This document shows positions 42,201 through 50,497 of a stretch of DNA of 64,000 nt, one piece after another. The stretch is from Prorocentrum cordatum. Lineage: Eukaryota > Sar > Dinophyceae > Prorocentrales > Prorocentraceae. The notes under the pieces are model-generated. The model saw only the letters and a list, made by a program, of their open reading frames with translations. It made no database searches and had not been told where the DNA came from. The translations under genes and the position numbers were made by a program. Where the stretch lies: contig CAUYUJ010000857.1 in assembly GCA_963575745.1 (NCBI GenBank), forward strand, positions 1 through 64,000. Reading direction: 5' to 3'. Position 1 is the first letter of the stretch. Each line of letters begins with the position of its first letter.

Positions 42201-42690
42201 CGTCTCCAGGCCCCTGAGGGGCAATTCCCTGAGCTGCCGCTGCAGAAACGACCGCTGCCCGTGCTTCCTCCACATGTGCAGGCCCCGCCCGATACACTGG
42301 GCGAATGTCGTCGTCGACCCCCGCCCTCCCAGCAACGCAGCCGATGCATAGCCAACTGTACCGAGTCCGACTGCCCCATGTGCACATGCGCATCTCATGC
42401 GAAGCGAAAGGGATCGCGCACGCCTTGCATGCAGCTGGTCGTTTCGAAGCCGGCTGCAGGTCCAGCGCCCATTCCCCTCGCGCTCGTTGACGTCGCTGTC
42501 TACCCCCGCTCCCTGCCTCTGGCATCTCCTCATCCCTCCCCGGGTCAGCGGGCAGCGCCGCCGCCGCTGGCGCCGCGCCGAGGTCCACGTCGAGTTCCAT
42601 GGCGCGGGAGTTGGGGGAGGAAAGGTGCGGGGTGGAACAGGGGGACCCCCAGGCAATGGGGTTCGGGCCGGTCCCGGCCGCTTGAGCCAC
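39259..42690 (-). CDS. Reverse transcriptase / restriction-like endonuclease polyprotein, 1143 aa
   Basis: Single open frame from ATG at 42690. Residues 88-118 hold a Cys cluster (CKAC, C103, CIGC) that may bind nucleic acid. The RT spans about 430-720: FIKVDVKSAF with Asp513 (motif A), QGDPLSP at 571-577 (motif B), FSYLDDTYLV with Asp609-Asp610 (motif C), LGLELNARKT at 634-643 (motif D). A CCNQ...C...H...C finger follows at 943-967. The C-terminus has AVLDLQYAEV (Asp1028), WWVDVTVRHP (Asp1041) and REKHERYPGE (Lys1073), a spacing that fits a PD-(D/E)XK restriction-like endonuclease as in R2/CRE-type elements. That fit is inferred from motifs. All RT catalytic Asp residues are present. GC-rich codon use matches the rest of the GC-rich window. 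Confidence 0.93.
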   Translation of the reverse strand: MAQAAGTGPNPIAWGSPCSTPHLSSPNSRAMELDVDLGAAPAAAALPADPGRDEEMPEAGSGGRQRRQRARGEWALDLQPASKRPAACKACAIPFASHEMRMCTWGSRTRYSWLCIGCVAGRAGVDDDIRPVYRAGPAHVEEARAAVVSAAAAQGIAPQGPGDAGAEATGQRTLPVMHPSWDVQSVPDRGWWQSLSWDTALRTGISTFVQVPDRFRGALAHARHKALEVLEAACVQGEAAAEWKLVLLFDLVLLARPRGEGPTCAEFLEERLALWWGGQWPLLWASAVGGGPAPRTPSRKSTNKERARRVHTLAAAGEEARALAATVGAELAPRTGATLEKLRACFPAEAPRPEAPQRGARPGPPSAELREQVEQEAGKLLRRPPRLTAPGLLGARLEHLAANADSGATLSLLARAAARAAFGELPPETLQALRAGELVALAKGSGEVRPLLVGATLRRLGLRALARARKTQLCDAAGEHQYGVGRKGGAALLVKHLQALAERRPDATFIKVDVKSAFQRMERQPALEAMEAEVPEVAAALRAWYTGPATHLWRGADGRYETVLGQRGFDQGDPLSPAGFAVGQRGALEQLLGELQQLDAEARLFSYLDDTYLVVTANLGVRTLDALARALAPLGLELNARKTLVWSPRGLQAVQRELAAHYVPELPALGAHLRAPGDPQTDAGAALHLGGSNCGLDGARERLEQLWGRLRQLQHGGLPRQAAAALLRTYAGNASQHNLQLALAADDETLRYDTALRACWEDLAERPLGPEARDMLGLPAKLGGAGVQWAATRRAAAYWAVWTQAAGEVQRGLGAASLADALETLPQTRAKLEEARAELGRQGAEPSPGAPLAAALREETRQKTVVAIIHKTTHAAVKQRVDLRSKATLLSAGGPGAGGFLQYPTEPLCALEDADWSTSLRRRLLLPRPECSLAELARASATCCNQTASGATCAAPLDEDGYHACTCQSGGGVVRRHGDLEKTLGSLAGRWRHCVPLYEQRVPAWDRHRARRPAEGPGPPVLERAVLDLQYAEVDGSWWVDVTVRHPAAGDETALRAAARRPGEATRRAEREKHERYPGERLTAFALETSGRLGAEARQWLLAQVRELPEDTQPGELARAYKALSCALQRQVARQLRRAAGLR

Positions 42691-42756
42691 CTCCTCCTCC
42701 TCCTCCCCCTCCTCCTCCTCCTCCTCCTCCTCCTCCTCCTCCTCCTCCTCCTCCTC
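42689..42756. repeat. (CCT)n tract in the 5' leader of the minus-strand element
   Basis: About 20 CCT triplets on +, i.e. GGA on the element's sense strand, directly upstream of its ATG. Confidence 0.93.
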
Positions 42757-42789
42757 GATCGCTGCACCCCTCCCCGATCGCCGCCCCCA

Positions 42790-42809
42790 GCGCCGCCAGG
42801 GAGCTGCGC
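42790..42809. repeat. Target-site duplication, right copy
   Basis: Identical 20 bp to 38498-38517. A CCCC run with one mismatched base extends the similarity leftwards to about 25 bp. Confidence 0.88.
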
Positions 42810-42910
42810 GCCTCTCGGGCGCAGCTGTTCCTCGAAGAGCGCCTGGGGCTGGCGCTTCCCCCCGCCGCTGCGCCGCGCGCCCGGCCCCCGCGCGCTGCAG
42901 CGCCGCCCCC
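42795..42910 (+). other. Coding-like flank interrupted by the retrotransposon
   Basis: Reads RELRASRAQLFLEERLGLAL and then turns Pro/Ala-rich. With the left flank, the pre-insertion sequence could have been a host exon. No family recognised. Confidence 0.25.
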
Positions 42911-43118
42911 CCAGAGGTCCAGCGTACAGTCGAGGCTGATTAGTAGGTCGACCCTGCCAGCTCAAGGGTACCCTCGTGTCCTGTGCCCTGCGACCCATGC
43001 TTCCGACATTCTGGTGGCAATGTGGCCCTCGAAAGGGTCTCGTGTCCTCTCGCGTGTCCTGTCCAATCAAGACCGACTGTATGGAACAAGAACTCAGACG
43101 GAGGCTTTTCGCCTTTCT

Positions 43119-43500
43119 CGGATTGCAGAGTCCCTCGCTGGCTCGGGACCGTCAAAAAGCAACTCGGGACGAGAAGCTGGCCTTGGGCAGAGGGGTCGGG
43201 ACTGCCCAGGGCCCCGTATTGGAAAAAAATACGACATCGGATCTTTGGCCTTCCCCCCATGGGAGGTGAGGGCAGAAGTCGACCAACCGACCGAGCGTGA
43301 GAGGAGGGAAACCCCCGACCCCCTGGCGTCGTAAGGAAATCACGGCGGGAGGGGTGTTGGCTATATTTGGCATCTGTGGGCCCTCGCTGGGCCTCGGGAC
43401 CGTTAAAAAACGACTCCGGATCAAAAACTGGTCCAGGGGAAAGGGTCGGCACTTCGGGGACCGCGTATAGGAAAAACCAGGACGTCGCATGTCTGGGAAC
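43119..43500. repeat. Interspersed repeat R8, two tandem copies
   Basis: Copies start near 43119 and 43374. Signature CCCTCGCTGG.CTCGGGACCG then TCAAAAA.CAACTCGGGA or its variant. AGGACGTCGCATGTCTGG at the end also occurs in diverged form near 5292. Confidence 0.82.
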
Positions 43501-43714
43501 ATGTTTTACTTTCTTAATAGAAGGAAGGTTGTCACAACCTTCCCAGACGAGCAGCTTCAGACCCCCCATCAGAACAGCCATGAAAGGACGGCCTTTTGCC
43601 CAGACCTCCCAGAACCTTCCAAGACAGTTCAAATCAGACCCCTCCAAATCGGACCACACCCCTCTTAGTGTGAAATCTGGGGTACCCATACTGCTACCTT
43701 CGCCCGGGTTCCCC

Positions 43715-43835
43715 TTTGTCGGCCTCTTGGGAAGCCCTCGTCGCCACCACCGGACTCGCTTCGAAATCTTGGTCAGAACGCACCCCGGGAGAGGTCTAGG
43801 GAGTAGCGGTATAAGTACCTTTTCGTTTCCCCAGG
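43715..43835. repeat. Interspersed repeat R9, copy 4
   Basis: TCTTGGGAAGCCCTCGTCGC, TTGGTCAGAACGCACCCCGG, GTAGCGGTATAAGTACC. Confidence 0.8.
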
Positions 43836-44389
43836 TCGATCGATCGAGGTCTGAGGTTTCCAGAGTCGTGGTTCCGACAACAGTTGGAGCGGCCGTTTTA
43901 GGGTGATCTTCGGATTCCAGATGCCCTCAACCAGCCCCAGGACCGTCAAAGACGGCTCAAGACGAACAACACGGCCTGGGGGCGTGGTCCAGACCTCTGG
44001 GGACGGTCCTGGGGAAGTTGTCCAGCCCTAGGGAAGTTGCCCACGCATGGATACAATGGAGCGCCGAATGGGTTCGAATAGATTTTCATTATTTTCGGCC
44101 TGGGAGTGCTCGTTTCAGACCCGGGGGCCGTCGCGGGCTCGGTGATATCAATGAGTGCGGCTTACTACTCGCAAAGTGCTTACTCGCAAACGTTCCAACA
44201 AAAAAGACATGTCCGCATCGATGCAGTGTATCGTAAATCCCACGCGGCGGGTCCAGGCCATTTGCGAGCAGGTGTTCTGCGCGTAGTGGAACGCGCCTGT
44301 CTAGTAGTGGCCATAAGACTTCCAGAGCGGCCGCCCAGAAGCCGGCCGCTCCTCTTCTTCTGTCGGAGCCTCGGCTCTCTGGGGAGGGA
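43836..44389. other. Gene-free stretch
   Basis: R8 fragments at 43916-44020 and near 44090. Nothing else recognised. Confidence 0.5.
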
Positions 44390-44556
44390 TGATGGGCATG
44401 TTTTTCCACCACCACCACCATACGTTGGAGGGCGGAAAAGGAGGAGGAGGCGGAGGAGGAGGAGGAGGAGGAGGAGGAGGAGGAGGAGGAGGAGGAGGAG
44501 GAGGACCCCCTCCCCCTCCTACTTGTGGTGGTGGCGGTGGAAAGCACGCCCACCAA
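44390..44556. mobile_element. Fold-back element with AGG core, family M5, copy 3
   Basis: GATGGGCATGTTTTTCCACC and CACCACCACCATACGTTGG on the left; CTACTTGTGGTGGTGGCGGT then GAAAGCACGCCCACCA on the right. The core is (AGG)n at 44435-44515, in the opposite orientation to copies 1 and 2. Confidence 0.82.
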
Positions 44557-44749
44557 GGGAGCCCGCGCCGCCTGTCGCCTGCCGCAGGCGCCCCCCCGCC
44601 GCCCCCCCCCCCCGCCGCGCCCCCCATCGGGCGGCCGCCCCGCCGCCGCGCCTGGCAGGCGGGCGGATCGGCCGCGCTGCGGCCTCCGCTCCTCGTCCGT
44701 CCTCTTTCCCTGCCTCCTCCTCCGCCTCCTCGCTTCAGCTCCTCCTCAT

Positions 44750-44755
44750 GATCAC

Positions 44756-44814
<59 letters not shown>

Positions 44815-45236
44815 CCCTCCTCCTCCTCCTCCTCCTCCTCATCATCATCATCATTATCATCATCATCAGCATCATCATCATCTTTATCATTATGAGTACC
44901 ATTATTATCATCATTATCATCGTCGTCGTCAGTATCATCATCACCATCATCATCATCCTCAGTAGCATCATCATCTGTATCATCATCATCAGCAACATCA
45001 GCATCATCATCATCTTCATCATCGTCATCATCAACATCATCGCTATCACCAGCATCATCAGCATCATCAGCAGCAGTATCAGCATCATCATCATCAGCAT
45101 CATCATCGTCATCGTCATTGTCATCATCACCACAATCATCATCATCATCAGCATCATCCTCATTCTTATCACCACCATTCTCATCAGCGGCATCAGCATC
45201 AGCATCAGCATCGCCATCGTCATCGTCATCATCCTC

Positions 45237-45267
<31 letters not shown>

Positions 45268-45356
45268 CCATCATCATCGTCGTCATCCTCATCATCGTCA
45301 CAATCAGCATCATCAGCAGCATCGTCGTCGTCAGCATCAGCATCTCCATCATCATC
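44750..45356. repeat. (ATC)n microsatellite, left of the DIRS-like element
   Basis: About 600 bp of ATC with CCT, GTC and AGC variants. It ends at the A1 repeat of the DIRS-like element, and ATC/ATG repeats continue on the other side at 51696. Confidence 0.97.
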
Positions 45357-45428
45357 ATTGCAGTTATACTAACGCGTTTTGCGGAGCATGAGTGGGTCGG
45401 GCCGCCTTTACCGTTTGGGCTCAAGGCG
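45357..45428 (+). repeat. Split direct repeat A1 (72 bp)
   Basis: Starts ATTGCAGTTATACTAACGCG and ends GGGCTCAAGGCG. Identical to A2 at 51455-51526. It contains the ATG (45388) of the first ORF. Confidence 0.97.
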
Positions 45429-45834
45429 TAACGGAGGGAGCGGTCCGCGCGCGACGTGGATGTTGCCGCTGGTGCTGGGAGGGGCGGTCGACGCGACCAT
45501 CGCGTACCTCCACCGGTGCCCCGCTGCGCCGGAGTGCCCCAGCTGCTCCTTGACCTGTCCTGCCTGTCCTTCTTTCACGTGCCCTCCGCCGGCCACAGTC
45601 AGCTGCCCAGCGTGCCCCGCGCTGGTCTGCCCCGCGGTGGCGGCCGAGGCGCCGCGCGCCGCTCGTGAGGGGCGCGCGGAGGCGCCGCGCTCCTGCCCTG
45701 CCTGCGCTGCTTGCGAGCAGCCGGCGGAGCCTGAGCCGTGCGACGCCTGGCGGGCCTTCTTGCGTGGGCTGCTAGGCGGCGCCGTCGGCGGCGTGCTGCT
45801 GACGCTGCTGTTCGTGAAGGTCGTGGGCCATTGA
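45388..45834 (+). CDS. Small Cys-rich protein with C-terminal membrane helix (DIRS ORF-A)
   Basis: 148 codons from an ATG inside repeat A1; an in-frame TTG lies three codons upstream. The middle holds repeated CPxC-type pairs (APECPSCSLTCPACPSFTCP, SCPACPALVC, SCPACAACEQ), a possible metal-binding region. The C-terminus AFLRGLLGGAVGGVLLTLLF is a glycine-rich hydrophobic segment consistent with one membrane helix. The ORF is intact although the rest of the element is damaged. No known function is assigned. An envelope-like, trafficking or regulatory role would be speculation. Confidence 0.7.
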   Translation: MSGSGRLYRLGSRRNGGSGPRATWMLPLVLGGAVDATIAYLHRCPAAPECPSCSLTCPACPSFTCPPPATVSCPACPALVCPAVAAEAPRAAREGRAEAPRSCPACAACEQPAEPEPCDAWRAFLRGLLGGAVGGVLLTLLFVKVVGH

Positions 45835-45841
45835 GTGGGGG

Positions 45842-47097
45842 TGGCTGAGGTACGTCGGGGACGACCTGGTTCACCAAAGGTGGGTTTCCGGCCGCGTGGC
45901 GCTATCGGCTTCTGAGTATGTCGGTACCACGCCGGACGGCGACACGTACATTGAGAAGTATGACGATAATGATAATGAAGATGTGGATCTGGTTCGGTGG
46001 AGCGCAGGTTGGAACGACGTCCCCAACGGCGTGAATCCTGCGGGGGTGTAACGCTTTCGGCAGGAGCCGACAGCGGCCGAGAAGCACGTCTTCCTTCGTG
46101 ATGCTGAGCGACTGGCCGATCATCGCTGCCGCATCGTGGCCGCCACGATTGGTCGCCCCGACCTGCTCACGGCGCCAGGCTTCCGCGCGCTGGTGCCAGG
46201 CGGGCCAGGCGGCGCGCCCGCCGCTGCGGGAGGCGCGGCGGCTGGGCCTGCGGCGGCTGCTGGGCCTCGCCCGGGGGTGCTGCAGGGCGTGGCGCCTCAG
46301 GCGGCTGCGGCGGACGCTGGCGCGCGCTGGCGGGCGGCTCAGTCTCTCGGGGACGTGCGGTACGGGGACGAGGTGCCAGGGCACGTGGCGACGGCAGCTG
46401 CGGTGCGCGGGCGCGACCTCCACATCCTCGCCGACGGGACTGCCCTGTTCGTCGAGGAGGTGCCGGCGGCGGAGTTGGAGGTCTTCACGGGGCGCGCTGT
46501 GGCAGCAGACGCTCGCGTGATGCCCGTGATGCGTACGGGAGCTCGCCGCGAGGTGACGTGGGCGGTCATGGCTGCGCGCGATCGTGAGGAGGACTTCGGG
46601 CGCGACTGGCTGGTGACGGGCCCGCGGACGACGTTCTGGTGCATCGAGTTCATCAACAATGAGGGGATGGGCATCGACGGCCATCACGATAGGTTTCGGG
46701 CGGTGGCGAAGCTCGAGCCGACGCAGTGGGGCGTGCAGGAGCACTTCCAGTGCACGCAGTACATCCGCCTGCTGTTGCTCTCAGACCAGTGCGACGGCAC
46801 GAACTTGCCGGCTTGCGAGGCCATCTTCCGTTCCGCCGCATGCAGACTATCTAGTATTCGTACCTGGAGAAGGTGAGGGAGCGTGAAGGCGCCAATCAGA
46901 GCGGGAAGTTGTCGATCGAGGAGCAGACGCACTTCGCGGGCTCGACTCGGATCTCTTCTAGCTTGATGGTGTGCCCCGACTTGTTGGAGTTTGTACGCAA
47001 AGAAGTAGAGCGTGAAGCTGCCCTGGCAAAGAACCTCCGTAAGGCTCGTGAAGAGAAGGAGGCTCTCAAGAAGGGCAAGAAGGACGGACAAGGTTGA
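45842..47097 (+). pseudogene. gag-like ORF-B of the DIRS-like element
   Basis: The frame opens as WLRYVGDDLVHQRWVSGRV, runs to TAA 46049-46051, then continues in phase as RFRQEPTAAEKHVFLRDAER. The conserved part is TTFWCIEFINNEGMGIDGHH, KLEPTQWGVQEHFQCTQYIR and LLLSDQCDGTNLPACEAIFR. A frameshift near 46825-46840 is followed by TAG 46852-46854. The last frame then gives KLSIEEQTHFAGSTRISSSL and a lysine/glutamate helix ending at TGA 47095-47097. I recognise the WGVxEH and KLSxEEQ motifs from other dinoflagellate DIRS-type elements. The start codon is unclear: no ATG lies in this phase upstream. Confidence 0.75.
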
Positions 47098-47103
47098 GGG
47101 GGC

Positions 47104-49660
47104 ATGGAGCGCCCCCGTCGTGTCCCCCGGTTGCCAGGCGACCGGGGGGCGCCTTCGCATGGTCAATTCGAGCGCTCTTCCCTTGGTCGTGATGAGCCCG
47201 CACGTCTGGTTGCTCGCAATCTTCTTCCTCTGCCAGTACCGCCAGTCTCATCTGTATGTGCTGACAGTGGTGTTTTTTTGTCGCGAGGTTGCCGTCAGCG
47301 GGTTCAGCAGCGTCACGCTCGTGATCTCGACGTTCGGAGGGCGGTTGTCGCCCTGAATTCACTGCATCACTCTCCTGACGTTGTGCCGGGCGGAGAGGGT
47401 CAACTCAGTGGTGGTCCTCTGTCGCTGGTGCAGCAACGCATCATGGAGCACGTGCGCGACTCAGTTGGAGCGCTGGGGGCTCCACCGGCAGGCGTCGACA
47501 CCTCGGAAGCTCTGCGGAGGCTTCGAGCGCCTGGCTTCTACGGCTCCGACGAGGACGTGAAGCTGGGGAACTACAATCCCGATCTGCTCTCGCTGCCGTC
47601 CGTGGGGAGCCATGCGGTTCCGCTCGCGGACTTGTGGGGTGCAGGCGGGCGCAGGCGCGTCGCGGAGTTCGTCCGCGATAGTGTGCTACCTGCGGGACCG
47701 GCGCTGGAGAGGAGGAAGATGTGCGGCGTGAGGGCGCCCTATTCCGACCCAGCTCTTCGCCAACCGCGTGTGTGGAGCGACTTTGTCTCGCGGCTTCATC
47801 GCAGCGGCCTGCTAGATTTTGCCTACGACCGCGGCAGAGAGTCCGTGGAGTTCTTCTGCGTTCCGAAAAAGGATCAGCGATTGAGACTCGTTTGCGATTG
47901 CCGTCACAGCAACGTCTGGTTTCGCGAGCCTGATAACGTCACTCTTTGTACTGGTGAGACTCTTGGGAACCTCGAAGTCGGTGAAGGCGAGACGCTCTAG
48001 ATTTCGGAAGCTGACCTGTCCAATGCGTTCTACCATTTGCAGCTGCCTGTCGAGTTGCGGGATCTGTTCACCTTTAGGCGCGTCCGTGCCCGTGATATCG
48101 GCTTGACTGAGATTGGCGGGCAACCAGTGCGCGACGGGGCGTGGGTATACCCAAGACTGCGCGTGTGCCCCATGGGGTGGACTTGGGCATTGTGGTGGTG
48201 TCAACGTGTGCATGAGAGATTGGTCGAGCGGTGTGGAGGACAACCCGAAGAGAGGTTACAGGATCGTCGTGTCGTTCCCTCTCTTGCGGGGGCCTGCCAT
48301 CTCGAGTATGTCGACAACTTCGTGGCCATTTCGACTGTCGCCTCCAAGGTGCATCGCCTCGCGTCCGCCGTCGTGGAGGGGTTCAGGGAGGCGGGGTTGG
48401 TCGCGACCGCCGATGTCGACTCGCCCGGAGAGGATCTCGCTCGGGACCGCACCGTCATGGGATGGGATATTTGATGTCGTGCCGCTGTCCTGAGGCCTAC
48501 CCGGGCCCGTGTCTGGAGGGCCCGCTTGTGTGTCCGTGCCTTGCTTCGTCGTGGCCGCGTCTCTGGGAAGGTCCTCGAGAGGCTTGTGGGGCACATGGGG
48601 TTCATCAGCCTGGTCCGACGGGAAAGCCTCTCGGTCTTCGACACGCTGTTCGCGTTCATCCGCCGCTTCTACTACGAGGAGGCCCCGCTGTGGCCCAGTG
48701 TCATCGACGAGCTCACGATCTGGGAGGGGATCGCGCCGCTGCTGTGGCGCAACCTGAAGGCCTCGTGGGGGCCGTCGCTGTGCGCCGTCGACGCGTCCCC
48801 GACCGGTCTGGGAGTCTGCTCGTCGCCGATCTCAGTCGAGGAGGCCCGGGGGCTTGGGAGACATTGCGAGCGGTGGCGTTTCTCTCGGGGTGCGCGTCTT
48901 CCTCCGCGTCTTCAGGCTGCCGCCGCTGCCGCCGTGTCCGACGACCCCGAGGTGCAGTGGCTGTCCGGAGTGCACGACAACGGGTCCGGAGGTCTCTGGG
49001 ATGTTGATGGGGGGCCGCCGCCTGCTGGCAGTACCGCCGCCGTTCTGGGTTCCGGGCTCGGCGATTCTCGTGGCGCCGTGTTTCGTGAGGTGCCCCTGAA
49101 GCTCTTACTACGTGACTGGAAGATTGTCGGGAGGTACAAGTGGAACGTTGAGGAGCCGATGCCTATCCTTGAGGGCCGGGCTATCTTGTATGCACTACGA
49201 CACGCCCTGAGGAATGTTCAGAACTTCGGGCGGCGGATCGCGGTCCTGGGGGGCGCCCTCGTCGCTGCCTGCGCAGTCTCGAAGGGGCGGTCTGATTCCA
49301 GGGCGATGCTCAAGGTCACCCAGTCCGTGGCTGCTCTCTGTCTGGCCACTGGGTGCGTGTTGCACTGCCGGTGGCTCCCCTCAGAGTGGAACGTGGCTGA
49401 CGGGCCCTCGAGAGGGCTTGCAGTTCCGTCAGTGCCGCAGCCGCTGTCCCTCTCGAAGCCTCACGAGCTGGAGTGGCTTCGCTCGGCTGGGCAGCCCGCG
49501 CCCGCCCCGCGGCCCCGCCCCGCGGCAGGAGGCGATGCTGCTACGAGCGTCGCCGTCGACCGGCTCCCAGCCGACTGGGATGGCTTCGCGGCCCTCGGGG
49601 AGGAGCAGTTTGACGCGGACGCCAGCCGCTTCGAGCCCGTCTTCATCGGCGGCGTTTCCT
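47104..49660 (+). pseudogene. DIRS-type reverse transcriptase and RNase H
   Basis: One frame from ATG 47104, interrupted only by TAG 47998-48000 and TGA 48472-48474. Fingers: FCVPKKDQRLRLVCDCRHSN. Motif A: SEADLSNAFYHLQLP. Motif B region: VCPMGWTWALWWC. Motif C: LEYVDNFVAIS, with Asn in the second position (codons 48313-48318) where many RTs have Asp. RNase H follows: LCAVDASPTGLGVC (first Asp), LEGRAILYALRHAL (Glu), IAVLGGALVAACAV, where Gly stands at the expected next Asp, then EWNVADGPSRG (last Asp). A Pro/Arg-rich linker leads to the recombinase, which lies in the next frame from about 49650. Confidence 0.88.
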
Positions 49661-50497
49661 TCGCGGGCCGCTCCCAGCAGCGCGCCGGCGGCTGTGCCCC
49701 GCCGGGCGCCGCGGGCGCCGGCGCGAGCACCAGCGCGGCGCGCCGGGCAGGCCCGCGTGAAGGAGGCGGCGAGGCGGCGGGCGGCCGCGACCGCGGCCGA
49801 GGGGCTGACCGTCTGCCAGACTCACTCGGTTCGCCCCGCTACGTTGCGGCTGTGCCAAGACGACTTTGCCTCGTTCAAGCGCTGGCTGAGTCGCCAGGGC
49901 CGCCCGATGCCCGAGGGCAAGCTGGACACCGACCAGACCCTCTCCCAGTACCTGGACGAGATGTACCTCGACGGCGCGCACGTCAGCTTGGGGGGGCGGA
50001 TGCTCGCTGCTGTGCTGTTCCACCAGTCGGTCCTGAGCAAGGCGGGCGGCGCGCGGATGGCGCGCAGCCGCCGCGCGCTTAAGGGCGGGCAGCGCCTGGC
50101 GCCTGCAGGCTCCAGGCTCGGGGTGCCGTACGAGGTGATGTGCATGATCGTGATGTGGCTGCGCGGCCTGTTCACGATCAGCAGCGCCCAGGCGGGGCAG
50201 GCGTTCGAGAGGGCGGTGCAGGCGCTGGGGCTTCGGCGCGTCGGCGGGGTCTGCCGCTACCAGCTGCGCCACGGCGGCGCAAGCCGCGACGCGGCGACCG
50301 GCGCGAGGACGCTGGATCAGATCCGCCATCGCGGCCGCTGGCGCGCCCACAGCAGCCTCCGCCGCTACGAGAAAGGGGCGAGGCTCGGCGAGGTGCTCGA
50401 GCGCCTCACCACCCCGCTCCGTGCCCACGCGCTGCGCTGCGCCGACTTGCTCGCCGACGTTGCGGCCGGGCGACGCCAGCCTTGCGCGAGCCCCTGA
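49650..50497 (+). pseudogene. Tyrosine recombinase, internally deleted
   Basis: Frame +1 relative to the RT, ending at TGA 50495-50497. The N-terminal SAM-like part is QTHSVRPATLRLCQDDFASF and LSQYLDEMYLDGAHVSLGGR. The C-terminal catalytic core is CRYQLRHGGASRD (R-x-x-H-G-G), IRHRGRWRAHSSLRRYEKGA (R-G-R-W and the nucleophilic Tyr, codon 50365-50367). Between VPYEVMCMIVMWL and FTISSAQAGQAFERA there is too little sequence for the usual first catalytic Arg and following strands, so I infer a deletion near 50150-50175. The intact protein would resolve circular DNA into the target. Confidence 0.85.

Larger units (their letters stand above)
38518..42789 (-). mobile_element. Intact non-LTR retrotransposon with probable restriction-like endonuclease
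   Basis: 4.27 kb between perfect 20-bp direct repeats. On the minus strand: a 5' leader of about 100 nt containing a GGA tract, one 1143-codon ORF (42690 to 39259), a 3' UTR of about 500 nt, and a GGA-rich tail of about 240 nt at 38518-38757 that touches the duplication. Perfect flanking repeats and an unbroken ORF point to a recent insertion of a complete copy. It differs from the element at 23.6 kb in its single ORF and in the order RT, Cys/His finger, endonuclease. Confidence 0.88.

Noticed and set aside
44106-45431. 441-codon Ile/Ser-rich frame
   Set aside because: Translation of the (ATC)n microsatellite and the M5 core, running into repeat A1.
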